Shown here piece after piece: positions 8,661 to 17,873 of a DNA stretch of 64,000 nt; position 1 is the stretch's first letter, and every line of letters starts with the position of its first letter. A program made the translations under genes and the position numbers. Below the pieces are notes generated by a model. That model did no database searches. It worked only from the letters and a program-made list of their open reading frames with translations, and was not told the origin of the DNA. Source of the stretch: Rhodobiaceae bacterium (GTDB lineage Bacteria; Pseudomonadota; Alphaproteobacteria; Rhizobiales; Tepidamorphaceae); NCBI GenBank assembly GCA_020637895.1, contig JACKJP010000002.1, forward strand, positions 434,001-498,000, read 5' to 3'.

Positions 8661-8686
8661 AAGGCCCGGCATCACTGCCGGGCCTT
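8661..8686 (-). terminator. Rho-independent terminator of the phasin gene
   Basis: Perfect 11-bp stem AAGGCCCGGCA/TGCCGGGCCTT with a 4-base loop, 43 bases beyond the phasin stop. On the minus strand it is followed by CGTTTTG. Confidence 0.8.
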
Positions 8687-8728
8687 TGCGACCGACCGCC
8701 GTGCCGCCGAAAGCCGGCGGCCAGTCAT

Positions 8729-9244
8729 TCAGAATGCGGATTTGACGCTTGCCATCGTCTTGTTCAGGTTCTCGCGCGCCGGCGAAACCGTGTCTTCGAT
8801 GGCCTTGCCGATCTTGCCCTGGAATGCCTTGGCCTGATCCGTCATGCCTTCGAACTGGCGCTTGGCGAATTTCGTCTGCAGCTCAATGAATTCAGCCAGC
8901 GTGCGGGTGCCCATCAGGGCCTCGAGGTGATCGAAACCATCTGCCACCGATGCCTTGGCCGCGTGAATCGCCGACTTGTTGATCTCCGCCGAATTGCGCG
9001 AAATCGCGTCGAAGGTCGTCTCGACCATCGCGCTGGAATCATTGGCGATTGTCTTGCATGTCTCGTAGGTTTCGCGCGCACGCGTCATGCCGAGTTCGGC
9101 CATGTTGCGAACCGGTTCGGGCATCGAGAAGCTGTCGAAGGCCTTCGTTGCGCTCGCCGTCGCCGCTTCTGCGACGTCAACGACTTCTTCGGCAATCTCT
9201 TCCTTCTTGGGGGTCTTGATCTTGGGGGTCGGCGTATCGCTCAT
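8729..9244 (-). CDS. Phasin-family protein
   Basis: 171 aa from ATG 9244 (MSDTPTPKIKTPKKEE). It is a phasin, an amphipathic helical protein that coats polyhydroxyalkanoate granules. The first 30 residues are Lys/Pro/Glu-rich. The phasin_2-type helices then run from about residue 40 (MPEPVRNMAELGMTRARETYE) to the C-terminus, with low-complexity Ala and Lys. No cysteine-rich or membrane part is seen. The gene is monocistronic with its own terminator. The upstream gap carries palindromic and repeated TGC/GCA words (GTTGCAAC, 9325-9332) that could be a PhaR-type site, but I cannot confirm this. Confidence 0.9.
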   Translation of the reverse strand: MSDTPTPKIKTPKKEEIAEEVVDVAEAATASATKAFDSFSMPEPVRNMAELGMTRARETYETCKTIANDSSAMVETTFDAISRNSAEINKSAIHAAKASVADGFDHLEALMGTRTLAEFIELQTKFAKRQFEGMTDQAKAFQGKIGKAIEDTVSPARENLNKTMASVKSAF

Positions 9245-9572
9245 AATGGAATCCTTTCCATTTCCGGATGCGGGGGCGCATTTCGTGCAGCCCCGTCTGC
9301 TAGAATATAGGGGCAGAATTGTGCGTTGCAACAAAACATTTGTGCAGTGCGAAATAAAATTGTCATCTTGCGCGCGCACATCGACTTAACCAATTCTTAA
9401 GATAAGCGTTCCCGGCGCGAGGCCCGCGGTGGACGAAAAGTGCCGCCGACGCCTATAGTCCGGAGCAATTGGCGCAAACGTTGTGGGACTCTTGCGTCTT
9501 TCGATTTTTGGTAGCGCCTGAGGCCGGTTTCGGCCTCGTGGTGCAATCTGAACTGGACGGCAGTCGCTACGC
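9245..9572. other. Intergenic region between phasin and PAS kinase
   Basis: This 328-bp divergent promoter region contains no credible gene. It is AT-richer than its neighbours near 9300-9400. It holds the palindrome GTTGCAAC (9325-9332) on the phasin side and a perfect CtrA-type box (9386-9400) on the kinase side. Confidence 0.7.
9386..9400 (+). promoter_or_regulatory. Predicted CtrA-binding site (TTAA-N7-TTAA)
   Basis: TTAACCAATTCTTAA at 9386-9400 matches the full CtrA consensus TTAA-N7-TTAA. It lies 173 bp before the start of a PdhS/PleC/DivJ-like kinase gene. TTAA is rare in this GC-rich DNA, and a search by eye found no other complete site in the window. Confidence 0.6.
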
Positions 9573-12494
9573 ATGACCGGCAACCTTCAAAGCCTGCAGG
9601 CCTTCGCGGACCTGATCTCGGCCCGGCCGGCATGGATCTGGGATTCCGCCGGGCACCGGGCAACTGAAGCCAATGCGTCCGCCGCAGCACTGTTCGGTTT
9701 TGGTGAAATCGCAGCATTCGAGGCCCATCGCTTCGATGCGGGCAGCCGTCTTGCCCGGCAATGCGATGCGATCGCCGGCAGCCAGATCCGCCGCCGGCAG
9801 CCCGGTATCGAACGGATCCGCGTCATTCAGGGCGTTCGCGACTTCGTCGTCACCGTGCAATGCACAGCTCGCGCAGACGGCACGATGGCGTTTCAGGCGC
9901 TCGACACCGGACCGTTCCGCATTCCCCCGGTCGCGCGCCGCATCGCCATGGCTGCTGAAGGCCTGCCGGACGAGGTTACGCTAACCGACCGTTTCGGCGG
10001 CGTGCTCGGCGGGCGCCGCACCGACTCCGACGACCTTGGGGACATCGCACGCGACTTTGCCGGCAGCGGCGACAAGTCTGCCGTGACGGGTGGCTGGGAA
10101 CTGACGCGCCTCGATGCAGGCGACGCCGTCATTATTGCTGCAAGGCGCGGGCAACGCGCCGAGCCGGCTGCCCGCACGGCGCCGCTCAGCATCGTGAGGA
10201 CCCTGCCAGTACGGCCCGCCGCCAATGACAGAACAAGGACCGAAGAAGGCGGCGATCCACTTTTCGGCCTGCGATACCGGTTGCTGATCGATCTGGACGG
10301 CGTCGTCAGCGATGCCGACCCCGCCCTGTCGGCGCTGCTCGGCTACCACGGCGACGACATTGCCGGCGTCGACCTCAACCACGTCTGCGAGACGCGGGAC
10401 GATGCGTTGGCGAACGCGCTGGCCGCAGGCACCGCATTCCGCGACGTGCCGGCCGTCTGGACCGGGCCTGCAAGCACGCGCGGCTTCATTTTTTCCGGCG
10501 CTCCGGTTTACGACGAGGATCTGGAACTGGCCGGCTATCGCGCCCACGCCACGGGGGGCGTGGAGATTTCCGACGATACCTCCGCCGAGCGGGAAGTCCC
10601 CGTCGCAGCGGCAGACGAAGCGTTCATCGCGGCGGCGAGAGCCATCCTCGCGGATGAAGATCTTGGCGACGACTTCGACGATGAGGAAGAAATCGCACCG
10701 CCCGCGAAGACAGACGATCAACGTGCGCAATTGCTGCCGCACGAGGCAAAGGCCTTTCAGGAGATCGGACGCGCGCTGACCGGCGACGATACAGCTGCGG
10801 AGGACACGGAAGCGAATGGTGCGGGGCTGGAGGATTCCGGGCCCGACGAACCTTCCACCGCCGAAGCTGCCGAAGCTGAAGACATCTCTGAAGTCGCCCC
10901 TCAACTGCCGGAGATGGCAGAGCAGCAGCGTGACGAGCCCGCAAGCGCAGATGCCGATATCGCAGCGTCGGGGGAAGACACCCAAAGTCTGCCCGGCGGT
11001 GGCGACCAGGCGGTGACGGACGATGACGGCCGTCTCATCGACGAGGTGTCGGACGGCATCATCGTCTTTCGCGATGAATCGATCCTGCAGGCCAACCGGC
11101 CGCTCCTCCAGATGTTCGGATATGCCGATATCGCCGGCATAGAGCAGGCCGGCGGCGTCGGCGCGCTTTTCGCCGAAAGGCTCGACCTTGCCGCCGAGAG
11201 CGGGCGCCGCCTCGTCGGCGTCACCCGTAGCGGCGATTCCTTTGCCATCGACGCGCGGCTGCGCCGGATCACCAGTGGCGGCAACGCGGCGATGGCCTAT
11301 TTCGTGCGTCCGATCGTCGAGGCGGCAGCGCCTGAGGCAAAGCCGGAACCTGCCGACCGGCAGGTCGACGCGGATGCGGAAATCGCAGAGCTCAGGGCCA
11401 TACTCGACACCGCGACCGAAGGCGTCGTCGTACTCGACAGCGAAGGCCGTATCGAGCGTCTGAACCAGAGTGCCGAAGCGCTTTTCGGCCATGACAGCAG
11501 CGCCGTTTCCGGCAAGGCGTTCACGACACTGATTGCGCCGGAAAGCCGGGATTCGGTTCAGGATTACATCGACGGGCTGAAGCGCAATGGCGTTGCCAGC
11601 ATCCTCAATGACGGGCGCGAGATCACAGGCCGTGTCGCCCAGGGAGGTGCGCTTCCGCTTTTCCTGACCATGGGCAGGCTCGGCGAGGGACCGCAAGCGA
11701 AGTTCTGTGCCGTCATTCGTGACATTACGCAATGGAAGAAGGCCGAGAGCGAACTGGTGGAGGCGCGCCGCAAGGCCGAAACGCTGAGCGCGCAGAAATC
11801 GGAGTTTCTGGCAAAGATCAGCCACGAAATCCGCACACCCCTGAATGCGATCATCGGCTTTTCAGAAGTCATGATCGAGGAGCGGTTCGGCCCTATCGGC
11901 AATGAAAGATACCGTGGCTACATGCATGACATTCGCACCAGCGGCGATCATGTTCTCAGCCTGATCAACGACCTGCTCGATCTGTCCAAGATCGAGGCGG
12001 GACACATGGAGCTGGATTTCGGTTCGGTCCTGCTCAATGACGTCGTCGAGCAGTCCGTCGCCATCATGCAGCCGCAGGCCAACAAGGAGCGGATCCTTAT
12101 CCGGACCAACCTGACGCATGACCTGCCGCCGGTCGTCGCCGACCAGCGAAGCATGCGCCAGGTGCTGCTCAACCTGCTCTCCAATGCCGTCAAATTCACC
12201 CCGCCGGGTGGACAGATCATCGTTTCGACGATCCACACCGCAGATGGCGACGTGCTGCTACGGGTTCGCGATACCGGTGTCGGCATGAACGAAACCGACA
12301 TCCGGACCGCCATGGAGCCGTTCCGTCAGGTCGGCCAGAACCGGCTCAACACCAAGGTGGGAACCGGCCTCGGCCTGCCTCTGACAAAAGCCCTCGTGGA
12401 AGCGAACCGGGCCAGTTTCGGGATCGAGAGCAAGGTCGATCACGGCACGCTGATCGAGGTTTCCTTTCCCCAGAACCGGGTGCTCGCCGAGTAG
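9573..12494 (+). CDS. PAS-domain sensor histidine kinase, PdhS/PleC/DivJ type
   Basis: 973 aa, cytoplasmic, with no membrane segments. The N-terminal third has degenerate PAS-like parts. Residues about 345-480 are a very acidic Glu/Asp/Ala linker. PAS domains follow near 485-560 and 605-710. The HisKA segment has His751 in SHEIRTPLNAIIGFSE, and the HATPase has NLLSNAVKF, DTGVGM and GTGLGLPL. The stretch after His751 (RFGPIGNERYRGYMHDI) is typical of the PdhS/PleC/DivJ kinases that act on DivK and, through it, CtrA, controlling asymmetric division. There is no receiver domain. Which paralogue this is (PdhS, CbrA or another) cannot be settled here. A CtrA box lies upstream and a terminator follows. 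Confidence 0.85.
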   Translation: MTGNLQSLQAFADLISARPAWIWDSAGHRATEANASAAALFGFGEIAAFEAHRFDAGSRLARQCDAIAGSQIRRRQPGIERIRVIQGVRDFVVTVQCTARADGTMAFQALDTGPFRIPPVARRIAMAAEGLPDEVTLTDRFGGVLGGRRTDSDDLGDIARDFAGSGDKSAVTGGWELTRLDAGDAVIIAARRGQRAEPAARTAPLSIVRTLPVRPAANDRTRTEEGGDPLFGLRYRLLIDLDGVVSDADPALSALLGYHGDDIAGVDLNHVCETRDDALANALAAGTAFRDVPAVWTGPASTRGFIFSGAPVYDEDLELAGYRAHATGGVEISDDTSAEREVPVAAADEAFIAAARAILADEDLGDDFDDEEEIAPPAKTDDQRAQLLPHEAKAFQEIGRALTGDDTAAEDTEANGAGLEDSGPDEPSTAEAAEAEDISEVAPQLPEMAEQQRDEPASADADIAASGEDTQSLPGGGDQAVTDDDGRLIDEVSDGIIVFRDESILQANRPLLQMFGYADIAGIEQAGGVGALFAERLDLAAESGRRLVGVTRSGDSFAIDARLRRITSGGNAAMAYFVRPIVEAAAPEAKPEPADRQVDADAEIAELRAILDTATEGVVVLDSEGRIERLNQSAEALFGHDSSAVSGKAFTTLIAPESRDSVQDYIDGLKRNGVASILNDGREITGRVAQGGALPLFLTMGRLGEGPQAKFCAVIRDITQWKKAESELVEARRKAETLSAQKSEFLAKISHEIRTPLNAIIGFSEVMIEERFGPIGNERYRGYMHDIRTSGDHVLSLINDLLDLSKIEAGHMELDFGSVLLNDVVEQSVAIMQPQANKERILIRTNLTHDLPPVVADQRSMRQVLLNLLSNAVKFTPPGGQIIVSTIHTADGDVLLRVRDTGVGMNETDIRTAMEPFRQVGQNRLNTKVGTGLGLPLTKALVEANRASFGIESKVDHGTLIEVSFPQNRVLAE

Positions 12495-12502
12495 GTGGTT
12501 GT

Positions 12503-12530
12503 AAAGATGACCTTTTCGGTCGTCTTTTTT
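12503..12530 (+). terminator. Rho-independent terminator of the kinase gene
   Basis: Stem AAAGATGACC (12503-12512) and GGTCGTCTTT (12518-12527) with one wobble pair and loop TTTTC, ending in a run of T. The T run overlaps the iron control element that follows. Confidence 0.85.
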
Positions 12531-12544
12531 GGAACTATTCTAAG
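12528..12544. promoter_or_regulatory. Predicted Irr-binding iron control element (ICE)
   Basis: TTTGGAACTATTCTAAG matches the Rhizobiales ICE consensus TTTRGAAYNRTTCYAAA at 16 of 17 positions. It is about 130 bp before the iron(III)-binding protein gene and 25 bp upstream of a TTGACA (12570-12575) that may be its -35 element. Irr would tie transporter expression to iron/haem status. Confidence 0.6.
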
Positions 12545-12676
12545 ATACTGATTTCAGTGGCAAAATAATTTGACATCGGACCGCCGATACGGGACATCTC
12601 GGGCGTCGCGCTTCATTATCGAGGCGCGCTGAACTCGCGATGACGGGGCCTTAACCCCCGTCGATTGGAGGAACTG

Positions 12677-13723
12677 ATGAATTCCGCAACATTCGCCCGC
12701 CGGCCGCTCGCCGCGATGGGTTTTGTCTTTCTTTCGACACTGGCGACGCCCGGCGTGGCGGCCGAGGTCAATATCTATTCCTATCGTCAGCCGGAACTGA
12801 TCCAGCCCGTGCTCGATGCGTTCACCAAGGAAACGGGCATCGAGACCAATGTGCTCTTCCTCGACAAGGGTCTGGAGCAGCGCATCAAGTCCGAGGGCGC
12901 CAACTCCCCTGCCGACCTCATCCTGACGGTCGACATCGGCCGGCTCGATGCCGCAAAGGCTGCCGGCGTTACCGAAGCGATCACCGACGCGACGATCGAA
13001 GGCAACATCCCGGCACAGTTCCGAGATCCGGAAGGTCACTGGTTCGGCCTGACGATGCGCGGTCGGGTCGTCTATGCCTCGCGCGACCGTGTCGCACAGG
13101 ATTCCATCACCTACGAAGACCTCGCCGACCCCAAGTGGAAGGGCAAAATCTGCATTCGCGACGGCCAGCACTTCTACAATATCGGCCTGTTTGCCTCGAT
13201 GATCGCTCATGACGGCGCGGAAAAGACCGAGACCTGGCTTGAGGGACTGCGCGACAATCTCGCACACAAGCCGGAAGGCAACGACCGCTCGCAGGCCAAG
13301 GCAATCCATGCGGGCGAATGCGATATCGCGCTGGGCAACACCTATTATGTCGGCCTGATGCTGACCAACGACAAGGAGCCGGAGCAGAAGGAATGGGCCA
13401 AATCCATCAAGATCCTGTTCCCGAACAATGATACGCGCGGCACCCATGTGAACATATCCGGCATGGCGCTGGTAAAGACGGCGCCGCATCGTGAAGATGC
13501 AATCAAGCTGATGGAATTCCTCTCCAGCGGCGAAGCGCAGACGATCTATGCCGAACAGGTCTTCGAATATCCGCTGAAACCGGGAACACAGGCCTCCAAG
13601 GTGGTGCAGTCGTTCGGCGAAATTCATCCCGACAAGCTTCCGCTCGGTGAAATCGCCGGGCACCGCAAGGAAGCTTCGGAACTGGTCGACAAGGTCGGTT
13701 TCAACAACGGCCCGGCGACGTAG
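12677..13723 (+). CDS. Iron(III) ABC transporter, periplasmic binding protein
   Basis: 348 aa from ATG 12677, which has GGAGG five bases upstream; a TTG four codons earlier is less likely. A signal peptide ends at about residue 26 (TPGVAA, then EVNIYSYR). It is an FbpA/FutA/AfuA-like type 2 solute-binding protein. NIYSYRQPELIQPVLDAF and the C-terminal YAEQVFEYPLKP are typical of ferric-binding members. Tyrosines suited to Fe(III) binding are in DIALGNTYYVG. It is followed closely by its permease. The predicted Irr element upstream supports an iron role. No ATP-binding subunit gene is next to it. Confidence 0.92.
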   Translation: MNSATFARRPLAAMGFVFLSTLATPGVAAEVNIYSYRQPELIQPVLDAFTKETGIETNVLFLDKGLEQRIKSEGANSPADLILTVDIGRLDAAKAAGVTEAITDATIEGNIPAQFRDPEGHWFGLTMRGRVVYASRDRVAQDSITYEDLADPKWKGKICIRDGQHFYNIGLFASMIAHDGAEKTETWLEGLRDNLAHKPEGNDRSQAKAIHAGECDIALGNTYYVGLMLTNDKEPEQKEWAKSIKILFPNNDTRGTHVNISGMALVKTAPHREDAIKLMEFLSSGEAQTIYAEQVFEYPLKPGTQASKVVQSFGEIHPDKLPLGEIAGHRKEASELVDKVGFNNGPAT

Positions 13724-13734
13724 GGGCGGCGGGA

Positions 13735-15420
13735 TTGGCAGCGACGGGTCAATTGCATCCGGCAGGCCGGCGCCATGCGATGGCGCCGGCAACGTCGCAT
13801 GCGCCTGTCCTGACAGCGGTCGCGGTCATTGTCAGCCTGCTCGTTGCCCTCCCGGTCATCTCGCTTTGCTGGATTGCCGCGACAAGCGGCATCGACAGCC
13901 TGCTGCAACTGTTCCGGACGGTCCTGCCCGGCGCGGCGCTGACGACCTCCCTGCTGATGGCGGGCGTCGCCGTGCTGAGCGGCATGATGGGCGCGATGGG
14001 CGCGTGGCTCGTCACCTTCTTCGAGTTTCCCGGCCGACGCGTTTTCGCCTGGGCCATGGTCCTGCCGCTCGCCGTTCCCACCTATCTTGCCGCCTACGCC
14101 TTCGTCGAATTCTTCTCCTTCACCGGGCCGGTGCAGCAATTTGTCCGCCTCGTCGGCGACTTTCAGACCTCGCGGGACTATTTCTTTCCCAATATCCGTT
14201 CGCTCGGCGGAGCGGTGCTTATCCTCTCGCTCGTCCTTTACCCCTATGTCTATCTGGCGTGCCGGGCGTTGTTCGCGCTGCAGGGCCGGCGGCTGGTCGA
14301 GGCGTCGCAATTGCTGGGAGCAGGCCAATGGCGCATCTTCCGGCGCATTCTCGTTCCAATGGCACGCCCTGCGATCGCGCTCGGCATCACGCTGGCGCTG
14401 ATGGAAACCATTAACGACATCGGCGCGGTCGAATTTCTGGGCGTCAGGACGCTGACCTTCTCCGTCTTCTCGCTATGGCTCAACCAGGGCGATCTGGCGG
14501 GGGCTGCCCAACTCGCGCTCGTCCTGCTGGTGGTCGTCTTCGGTCTCATACTGATCGAGCGGCAAGCGCGCCGCGACCAGCGATATTTCGAACTTCGCAG
14601 CAGCGGTCAGGGTAGCTTCAGCCTCTATCGTCTGCGTGGGGCAACCGCGCTGATCGCGTTCGCCGCCTGCCTCTTCCCCATCGTGACGGGGTTCGGCATT
14701 CCCGCCTATGTGCTGGGCGGTTATGCGCTGCACAGGCTGGAAGGCTTTACCGACCCGAAACTGCTTGAAGCCCTCGCCACCAGCCTCGCTTTCGCGGCAG
14801 CTGCCGCGACAGTGACTGTCGCCGCCGGCTTCGTGCTCGCATATTGGGCGCGTCTTCGGGGTCGCCGCGGCGAATCGCCTCTCGTCCGGCTCGCAACGAT
14901 CGGCTATGCGATCCCGGGCACAATCGTGGCGCTCGGCCTGTTCATACCCATTGCCGCCTTCGACAATGCTGTCGATGGCTTCATGCGCGGTTCTTTCGGG
15001 ATCGCCACAGGCCTTCTACTTTCCGGCTCCGGCGTACTGATCCTCTACGCCTATGCGATCCGCTTCATGGCGATGGCCGAAGGCGCACTCGATGGCGGTC
15101 TCAAGAAGCTGTCGCCGAGCCTCGACATGGCGGCGCGGACGCTGGGACGAAGCCATTTCCAGACCGTCAGACAGGTGCTTCTTCCGCTCCTTTGGCCACC
15201 ATTGGCCACCGGCGCGCTGCTTGTCTTCATCGACAGCCTGAAGGAACTGTCCGCGACGATCCTTCTGCGTCCGTTCGGGGTCAACACGCTTTCGACCTAC
15301 ATCTACGAATTCGCGTCGCGGGCCCGCATAGAGGATGCGAGCCCGGCTGCCTTCGTTATCATTCTTGCGGGCATCACGCCGGTCTACCTGCTTTCGCACA
15401 TGGCCCGCCGCGGTAACTGA
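13735..15420 (+). CDS. Iron(III) ABC transporter, two-domain permease
   Basis: About 561 aa if started at TTG 13735 (GGCGGGA just upstream), or 546 aa from ATG 13780. This is an FbpB/SfuB-type fused permease with about 12 membrane helices and two binding-protein-dependent transport domains. Both EAA loops can be seen: EASQLLGAGQWRIFRRILVPM in the first half and MAARTLGRSHFQTVRQVLLPL in the second. It would dock with an FbpC-type ATPase, but the next gene is a patatin, so the ATPase must be encoded elsewhere. It begins 11 bp after the binding-protein gene and is in the same operon. Confidence 0.9.
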   Translation: MAATGQLHPAGRRHAMAPATSHAPVLTAVAVIVSLLVALPVISLCWIAATSGIDSLLQLFRTVLPGAALTTSLLMAGVAVLSGMMGAMGAWLVTFFEFPGRRVFAWAMVLPLAVPTYLAAYAFVEFFSFTGPVQQFVRLVGDFQTSRDYFFPNIRSLGGAVLILSLVLYPYVYLACRALFALQGRRLVEASQLLGAGQWRIFRRILVPMARPAIALGITLALMETINDIGAVEFLGVRTLTFSVFSLWLNQGDLAGAAQLALVLLVVVFGLILIERQARRDQRYFELRSSGQGSFSLYRLRGATALIAFAACLFPIVTGFGIPAYVLGGYALHRLEGFTDPKLLEALATSLAFAAAAATVTVAAGFVLAYWARLRGRRGESPLVRLATIGYAIPGTIVALGLFIPIAAFDNAVDGFMRGSFGIATGLLLSGSGVLILYAYAIRFMAMAEGALDGGLKKLSPSLDMAARTLGRSHFQTVRQVLLPLLWPPLATGALLVFIDSLKELSATILLRPFGVNTLSTYIYEFASRARIEDASPAAFVIILAGITPVYLLSHMARRGN

Positions 15421-15496
15421 CGCGAAGGCCCACACGAACCCTTTACAAGCGGTCAGGCCGGATGCAGCCTTTGCCGACAAAAAAGGGCTGCGGGGA

Positions 15497-17860
15497 ATGA
15501 AACGCGACAAGGAACTGCGCCTCGCGCTTGTGCTTTACGGCGGCGTGTCGCTGGCGATCTACATGTTCGGCGTGACACGCGAGGTTCACAAGCTCGCGCG
15601 CGCCTCACGGCTCTATTTCGCCGAGCCAGACGCCAATCGCCGCCAGAACCAGCCATTTCCATCCGACGATGCCGTGCGGGGGCGCGAGACCGATACGGAG
15701 CGGGTCTATTTCGACCTGCTGCAGGCGCTCGCCGAAGAAAGCGAGATCCGCATCGTCTGCGATGTCATTTCCGGCGCATCGGCCGGCGGCGTGACGGGCA
15801 TGTTCCTCGCACGCGCGCTCGCCCACGACCTGCCGCTCGATCCGCTTCGGGAACTCTGGCTGACCCATGCCGACGTTCTCGAACTCGCCGATGAAAAGGC
15901 ACGCTATTCGCGCTGGATCAAGACACTCATCAACCCTTTCCTGCGGATGGCGATGACCGGACGCATGGACCTTGGCGACGATCCGGAAACCCGCGACAAG
16001 CTTGAAAAATTCATGAAGCTGCGCTGGTTCAAACCGCCGTTTTCGGGCGCCAAGTTCACGCACTGGATGCTCGATGCCTGCGAGCGCATGGATGCGCAGG
16101 ATCGCGGCCGTTCGTTGCTGCCAAATGGCCACCCGCTGGATCTCTTCATCTCGCTGACCGATTTCAACGGGCATCCAAGCCAGTTGAAGTTGCACGACCC
16201 GGCGCATATCGCCGAGCGCGAACATCGCTTTCCCGTCACCTTCCGTTACCGGCGTTCGCCTTCGGGCCTGCATGACACGCTCGGCCAGCAAAATGTTCCG
16301 GGCCTAGTTTTCGCCGCGCGTGCCACCGCGTCCTTTCCCGGCGCATTTCCGCCGGCGACGATCCGTGAAGTGGACCAGGCGCTTCGGCGACGGGGCAAGG
16401 CGTGGCCTGACAGGAAACTGTTCCTCACCCAGAATTTTTCAGCGGAGGCGCGAAGCGGACGGGTGCTTGAAGACATCCCGTTCATCGATGGCAGCGTCGT
16501 CAACAACAAGCCCTTCGCCTTTGCCATCGCTGCGGTAGGCAATCGCCCCGCGCAGCGCGAAATTGCCAGGCGCATCGTCTATGTCGATCCAAATCCGGAT
16601 TACCATCCGGACATTCCCTTCACGCTTTCGGATTCCACTCCGGGTTTCTTTCGCGCGATCGTGGCGTCTCTTGCCGAGATCCCGCGCAATGAACCGATCG
16701 TCGATGACCTCGCGGTCGTCGAGCAGCACAACCGTCATGTCCATCTCGTGGCGTCAGCGATCGATGCCGCCATTCCGCAGGTCGGGCCGATGGTCGACAA
16801 CATCGTCGATCCCGACAAGCTGCATGGCCCCTCGCAGGGCGCATTCGCCGAATGGCGCGACAAGGCCAACACGGCTGCCGCCGCCCAGTCCGGATTTGCC
16901 TTCCAGAGCTATCTGAGACTGAAGTGCCTGATGGTGCTCGGCCGGGTGAATACGCTCGCCGCGTCGCTGGCCGGGATTACACCGCCGGAAATTCCGATGG
17001 CGGAAATCGAAGCGCTACTCACCAACACCGACCCGCGGGTGGCGACCGCGCCAAGGGTTATCCAGTTCCTGCGCGCCTTCGACGTCGATTTTCGCGTGCG
17101 CCGCCTGCGCTTCGTCATTTCGCGCCTCAATGGCCTCTACAAGGATGCCGGCCGACACGGGACGGCGGCATCGCTTGACGGCAAGCTGCTCGACGATCTC
17201 AAGAACGAGCTGTACGCCCAGCTCGACAACGCAAGACAGCTTTGGAAGCCGGAAGCGCATGGCGAGCCGATGCGCGCCGTTGCGGCGGAAATGCTTGCGG
17301 CCGGGACGATCCCCGATCCCGACGGTGCGGCAAAGCCGCTGCGCGAGGCGCTGGATCTGGATTCACTCGACCGCCGCTCGGACGAACTCTTCAGCATCAT
17401 GGTGCTGAACTATCTGCCCGAATGGGCCCGGCATCCGCTCATCGTCGCCTATGTCGGGTTTCCGTTCTTCGATGTACTGACGCTGCCGATGACCCAGCAG
17501 ACCGATCTGGCCGAACTCGATGCCGTCCTGATCGACCGGATCAGTCCTGCGGATGCGAACACCATTCGCAAGGGAGGCGCGGGCGGCAAGCTGAAAGGCA
17601 TCGCGCTTCACCATTTCGGCGCGTTCTTCAACAGGCGCTGGCGCGAGAATGACTATCTGTGGGGACGGCTAACCGCCGCCGAACGGCTGGTGGATATCCT
17701 CGTCGGCGCAGCGGGCGCTGCCAATTTCGATACCGCGCCCTACAAGGACCGCCTGTTTGAGGCCATTCTCGATGCGGAGACACCGCATCTGAAGGCCGAC
17801 CCGGATCTCATCGCTTCGATCCGGGCCGAGTGGCACAAGCGCCGCGCCGAAATGCCTTGA
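15497..17860 (+). CDS. Patatin-like protein with DUF3376
   Basis: 787 aa from ATG 15497 (CGGGGA just upstream); the open frame extends further back but reads through the permease end. The patatin-type acyl hydrolase domain fills the N-terminal half. The nucleophile elbow GASAGG has Ser95, and the catalytic Asp331 is in IDGSVVNNKP. The anion-hole loop reads YGGVSLAIYMFG, a GGV rather than the usual GGG. The C-terminal half matches the long DUF3376-type patatins of actinobacteria and rhizobia. It is predicted to be a lipid acyl hydrolase; substrate and location are unknown, and no signal peptide is seen. It lies 76 bp after the iron permease on the same strand. Confidence 0.85.
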   Translation: MKRDKELRLALVLYGGVSLAIYMFGVTREVHKLARASRLYFAEPDANRRQNQPFPSDDAVRGRETDTERVYFDLLQALAEESEIRIVCDVISGASAGGVTGMFLARALAHDLPLDPLRELWLTHADVLELADEKARYSRWIKTLINPFLRMAMTGRMDLGDDPETRDKLEKFMKLRWFKPPFSGAKFTHWMLDACERMDAQDRGRSLLPNGHPLDLFISLTDFNGHPSQLKLHDPAHIAEREHRFPVTFRYRRSPSGLHDTLGQQNVPGLVFAARATASFPGAFPPATIREVDQALRRRGKAWPDRKLFLTQNFSAEARSGRVLEDIPFIDGSVVNNKPFAFAIAAVGNRPAQREIARRIVYVDPNPDYHPDIPFTLSDSTPGFFRAIVASLAEIPRNEPIVDDLAVVEQHNRHVHLVASAIDAAIPQVGPMVDNIVDPDKLHGPSQGAFAEWRDKANTAAAAQSGFAFQSYLRLKCLMVLGRVNTLAASLAGITPPEIPMAEIEALLTNTDPRVATAPRVIQFLRAFDVDFRVRRLRFVISRLNGLYKDAGRHGTAASLDGKLLDDLKNELYAQLDNARQLWKPEAHGEPMRAVAAEMLAAGTIPDPDGAAKPLREALDLDSLDRRSDELFSIMVLNYLPEWARHPLIVAYVGFPFFDVLTLPMTQQTDLAELDAVLIDRISPADANTIRKGGAGGKLKGIALHHFGAFFNRRWRENDYLWGRLTAAERLVDILVGAAGAANFDTAPYKDRLFEAILDAETPHLKADPDLIASIRAEWHKRRAEMP

Positions 17861-17873
17861 GACGGGGCGCCGC

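Noticed and set aside
9325..9350. PhaR-binding site in front of the phasin gene
   Set aside because: TGC/GCA words and GTTGCAAC are present, but I do not have a firm enough consensus to call a site; kept only as a remark on the intergenic region.
9981..11825. Minus-strand open frame of about 614 codons opposite the PAS kinase
   Set aside because: Shadow of high third-position GC; no start signal or domain, while the plus-strand kinase is clear.
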